Source: a bacterium
Lineage (GTDB): Bacteria; Bacillota_I; Bacilli_A; RF39; UBA660
DNA length: 44,620 bases
NCBI GenBank assembly: GCA_029007415.1
Contig: JAQXHT010000050.1
Span: forward strand, 1 to 44,620
Direction: 5' to 3'
The notes beneath the pieces were generated by a model. The model was not told the DNA's origin. It did no database searches and worked only from the letters and a program-made list of their open reading frames with translations. Positions 42,404 through 44,620 of the stretch are shown piece after piece (within the stretch, counting starts at the first letter, position 1; every line of letters starts with the position of its first letter). The position numbers and the translations under genes are program-made.

Positions 42404-43144
42404 CTATTCGCTATCTTCTAAAAAATAATTTGCCATTTTCTCATAATTATCTTGACTATTTAAACAAGTATCAATTAAGTATCCTTTTTCATTATTTATT
42501 TGGTATTCTTTAATTCCTCTTATATAAAAATCTTTATTTCTATCTTCAATAAAGAAAGGCATTATATTATTACACAAACATTCTCTAAACATTATCATTC
42601 TTCCAACACGACCATTTCCATCTTGAAAAGGATGAATTTTTTCAAATCTAACATGAAATTCAATAATATCTTCAATAGTTTTAGTAGATATTTTATCGTA
42701 CCAATTTAACAATTCTTTCATATCATTTGCTACATTACTTGGTAAAGATGTTGTAATATTGCCAACAAAATTTTTCTTCTTTTTATATTCACCAACATTA
42801 AACCATTCTTTTTCACTATTAGTTAAAGTTCCGTTTTTTAAGATAAAATGGAATTTTTTTATCATATCTCCAGTTAATTTATCATCAATGGTATCTAACA
42901 TATATTTAAATAAAGTAAAATGATTTTTTGTTTCAGTAGCATCTTTTAAAACAATAACCTTATCACTACTCGTTAAAATCGTTCCTGTGTCATAAATACT
43001 TGCAGTTTCATCTGGCGTTATTGTAGATCCTTCAATATGATTTGTATTATAGGCGAAATCAAGTTGAGTCTTATGATAAAGATTACCAGATAAGTCAATA
43101 TTTTTTTGTTCTATTAATGCCTTCTTTATTTTACTTACTTCCAT
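42404..43144 (-). CDS. Fic-domain protein (AMP-transferase type) with N-terminal inhibitory motif
   Basis: 246 residues. The Fic core motif HPFQDGNGRVGR (about 172-183) is complete, so AMP transfer from ATP to a target hydroxyl is expected. Near the N-terminus TNHIEGS fits the inhibitory helix motif [ST]-x3-E-[GN], which blocks ATP in cis (class II Fic). No separate antitoxin gene is seen next to it. AAAGGAGAC precedes ATG 43144. It lies between the ISL3 element and DUF1653-xseB, 61 bp from the latter, so it could share that transcript. Target protein unknown. Confidence 0.9.
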   Translation of the reverse strand: MEVSKIKKALIEQKNIDLSGNLYHKTQLDFAYNTNHIEGSTITPDETASIYDTGTILTSSDKVIVLKDATETKNHFTLFKYMLDTIDDKLTGDMIKKFHFILKNGTLTNSEKEWFNVGEYKKKKNFVGNITTSLPSNVANDMKELLNWYDKISTKTIEDIIEFHVRFEKIHPFQDGNGRVGRMIMFRECLCNNIMPFFIEDRNKDFYIRGIKEYQINNEKGYLIDTCLNSQDNYEKMANYFLEDSE

Positions 43145-43205
43145 TTTTCTTGTCTCCTTTTGAAATTAATTCTACTTTTTCATATTTGTTTCATTGAGTA
43201 TTTTA

Positions 43206-43463
43206 TTATGCTTTAAATTTATCTTTAACACTTTTAACATCTACTAGTTCGAAACGATACTTTTGCTCTACAGTAGGATATTTATTGTGATCAACTTCAC
43301 TTAGAAACATTTCTACTGGTCTTACCCATAATGAACCGTCGTCATATAATCTACGATATACGACCATTTCTTTATGTGTTTCTGAATCAGTTGCTATATC
43401 TTCTACAAGATAATAATCACCTTTAAAATGACGATATATTCCATGTATTACTAAACTATTCAT
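43206..43463 (-). CDS. DUF1653 protein, 85 aa
   Basis: Small soluble protein with the DUF1653 pattern: GIYRHFKGDYYLVEDIATDS, then MVVYRRLYDDGSLWVRPVEMF. Residues 5-60 cover the domain; the last 25 are variable. Function of the family is unknown to me. It overlaps the xseB end by 8 bp and has AGGAGAT inside xseB, so it is translationally coupled to exonuclease VII genes. Confidence 0.85.
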   Translation of the reverse strand: MNSLVIHGIYRHFKGDYYLVEDIATDSETHKEMVVYRRLYDDGSLWVRPVEMFLSEVDHNKYPTVEQKYRFELVDVKSVKDKFKA

Positions 43464-43686
43464 TTACATCTCCTGCAAATTCTTTGATAGTACCATCTTC
43501 ACCAACTATTTCTGTTAGGGCTTTTTCGGCATCTTTTAAATCTTTATCGCAATCTTTGGCTAATTTCATTGCTTCGGTAAAACTTTTTATCGCCTGATCA
43601 AGTTCAACTTCCCCATTTTCTAAAGATTTAACAAGATTTTCTAATTCACTCATTTTTTCTTCAAACTTTTTTTCTTTATTTTCCAT
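43456..43686 (-). CDS. xseB: Exodeoxyribonuclease VII small subunit
   Basis: 76 residues, two helices forming a coiled coil (KKFEEKMSELENLVKSLENG, then VELDQAIKSFTEAMKLAKDC) that binds the long helices of XseA. Standard length. AGAGGTG ahead of ATG 43686 fixes the start. It begins 13 bp after the xseA stop. Confidence 0.95.
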   Translation of the reverse strand: MENKEKKFEEKMSELENLVKSLENGEVELDQAIKSFTEAMKLAKDCDKDLKDAEKALTEIVGEDGTIKEFAGDVNE

Positions 43687-43699
43687 ACACACACCTCTT

Positions 43700-44620
43700 T
43701 TATATAACGGTAGCATTAACACTGCCATCTTTTAGTTCTATTTCTATTTTATCGTTACTCTTTAAATCTTTAACACTTGCAATAGCTTTATCATTATGTT
43801 TTATAATACTGTAACCTCTATCTAAGGTTTTTAAAGGACTAAGAGCATCTAATTTATTAATTAATAAAAGATAATTATGTTTCTTCTTATCAAGAATTAC
43901 TTCTGGATTAGTAAGACATCTTCTAGTTAATACTAAATTTAGTTTAGCTCTCTTTCTATCTAATAAATTCTTATAGTTAGTAATCAATCTATCTTCCAAG
44001 TAATCAAGCTTCATTGTTTTACTAGCATATAAATCTATCGGATTATTTAGTATATAACTATCTTTAACTTTAAGTAATCTTTTCTTTTTTAACTCTAAAA
44101 TAGTATTTACGTTTTTAATACCACGAAGTTTTAACTGTTCAATATAATTAATAACGTCTTTTTTATCAGGAACTGCTATTTCTGCTGCTCCGGTTGGCGT
44201 TGGTGCTCTAAGATCTGCCACAAAGTCTGCAATTGTAAAGTCAATTTCATGACCAACAGCACTAATAACTGGAATAGAACAATCATAGATGGCTCTTGCT
44301 ACTATCTCTTCATTAAAAGCCCATAAGTCTTCGATAGAACCACCACCTCTACCGACTATTAAAACATCTAGATTATAATCTTCTGCTCTTTTTATCTGTC
44401 TTACGATATCTTCCTTGGCATTTTCTCCTTGAACAAGAGCTGGAAATAAAATAACTTCTACTAAAGGAAATCTTCTATTAATAGTAGAAATAATATCTCT
44501 TATAGCTGCTCCAGTAGATGCTGTTATTACCCCTACTCTCTCTGGTATTCTAGGTATCTTTTTCTTATGACTTTCCGAAAATAGACCTTCATTAGCAAGT
44601 TTCTTCTTCAACTGTTCAAA
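43700..44620 (-). CDS. xseA: Exodeoxyribonuclease VII large subunit, 5' part outside the window
   Basis: Single-strand-specific nuclease subunit. The visible 306 residues begin FEQLKKKLANEGLF and run to the stop. The catalytic core shows RVGVITASTGAAIRDI, GRGGGSIEDLWAFN, SAVGHEIDFTIADFVAD and RAPTPTGAAE, followed by the long helical region that binds XseB. The N-terminal OB-fold domain (about 100 residues) lies beyond the right edge, so the start is not seen. Confidence 0.95.
   Translation of the reverse strand, partial: FEQLKKKLANEGLFSESHKKKIPRIPERVGVITASTGAAIRDIISTINRRFPLVEVILFPALVQGENAKEDIVRQIKRAEDYNLDVLIVGRGGGSIEDLWAFNEEIVARAIYDCSIPVISAVGHEIDFTIADFVADLRAPTPTGAAEIAVPDKKDVINYIEQLKLRGIKNVNTILELKKKRLLKVKDSYILNNPIDLYASKTMKLDYLEDRLITNYKNLLDRKRAKLNLVLTRRCLTNPEVILDKKKHNYLLLINKLDALSPLKTLDRGYSIIKHNDKAIASVKDLKSNDKIEIELKDGSVNATVI

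Noticed and set aside
1..44620. TGA read as tryptophan (mollicute code)
   Set aside because: TGA ends several genes correctly (7667 gene, xerD) and the proteins use TGG for Trp at conserved places.
1..44620. CRISPR array or cas genes
   Set aside because: No regularly spaced direct repeats and no Cas-like protein seen.

Overview
The window is 44.6 kb of a strongly AT-rich bacterial chromosome (G and C are scarce even inside genes) with Firmicutes-type signals: AGGAGG-like ribosome binding sites, TTGACA/TATAAT promoters, many extended -10 elements and hairpin-plus-T-run terminators. TGA is used as an ordinary stop (for example at the ends of the 7667 and xerD genes), so this is not a TGA=Trp mollicute. 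Gene content (rnhC-cvpA, polA-mutM, xerD-deoB, lexA with a divergent SOS gene, tmcAL, mnmA, spoIIM, spoIVB) fits an uncultured or little-studied member of the Bacilli / Tenericutes-like gut lineages. I cannot name a genus.

Layout. 1-3.8 kb: an accessory block of unknown genes whose ribosome binding sites are runs of five G, a divergent YlmD/YfiH laccase-domain protein, and a metallophosphoesterase broken by an amber codon. 3.8-12.4 kb: rnhC, cvpA, thioredoxin, a YigZ-family protein, an AI-2E-type permease, two small P-loop kinases, alaS and holA. 12.4-15.4 kb: two unrecognised proteins around a tRNA-Glu with a CTC anticodon, then tcdA. 15.4-25.9 kb: lexA with a divergent, LexA-box-controlled 37-residue membrane peptide, polA-mutM, pyk, the tmcAL-gmk-membrane protein operon (minus strand), xerD-deoB and a DUF1540 mini-protein. 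25.9-26.5 kb: about 600 bp of very AT-rich DNA with no gene. 26.5-28.0 kb: an XRE-type regulator with twin palindromic operators, and an unknown protein.

28.1-38.0 kb is the metabolic centrepiece. One minus-strand operon of eight genes encodes pyridine-nucleotide salvage: nicotinamidase (pncA), nicotinate phosphoribosyltransferase (pncB), an ADP-ribose-type Nudix hydrolase, NAD synthetase (nadE), a divergent PRPP synthetase, nadD, NAD kinase and PncC. It has one strong promoter with a palindrome at the predicted transcription start. Immediately upstream lies a Nudix-related repressor (NrtR type) with a degraded Nudix box, in an operon with mnmA. Together they convert nicotinamide, nicotinate or NMN to NAD and NADP, make the PRPP needed, and supply a plausible ADP-ribose-responsive repressor.

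38.0-44.6 kb: spoIIM, a 29-residue membrane peptide with a near-consensus promoter, a small unknown protein, and spoIVB. A complete ISL3-type insertion sequence (60-bp perfect inverted ends, 8-bp target duplication with one mismatch) has landed in the loop of the spoIVB terminator, just before the native stop, so SpoIVB carries 11 extra IS-encoded residues. Its transposase is frameshifted. A Fic protein, a DUF1653 protein, xseB and the 3' part of xseA (cut by the window edge) complete the region.
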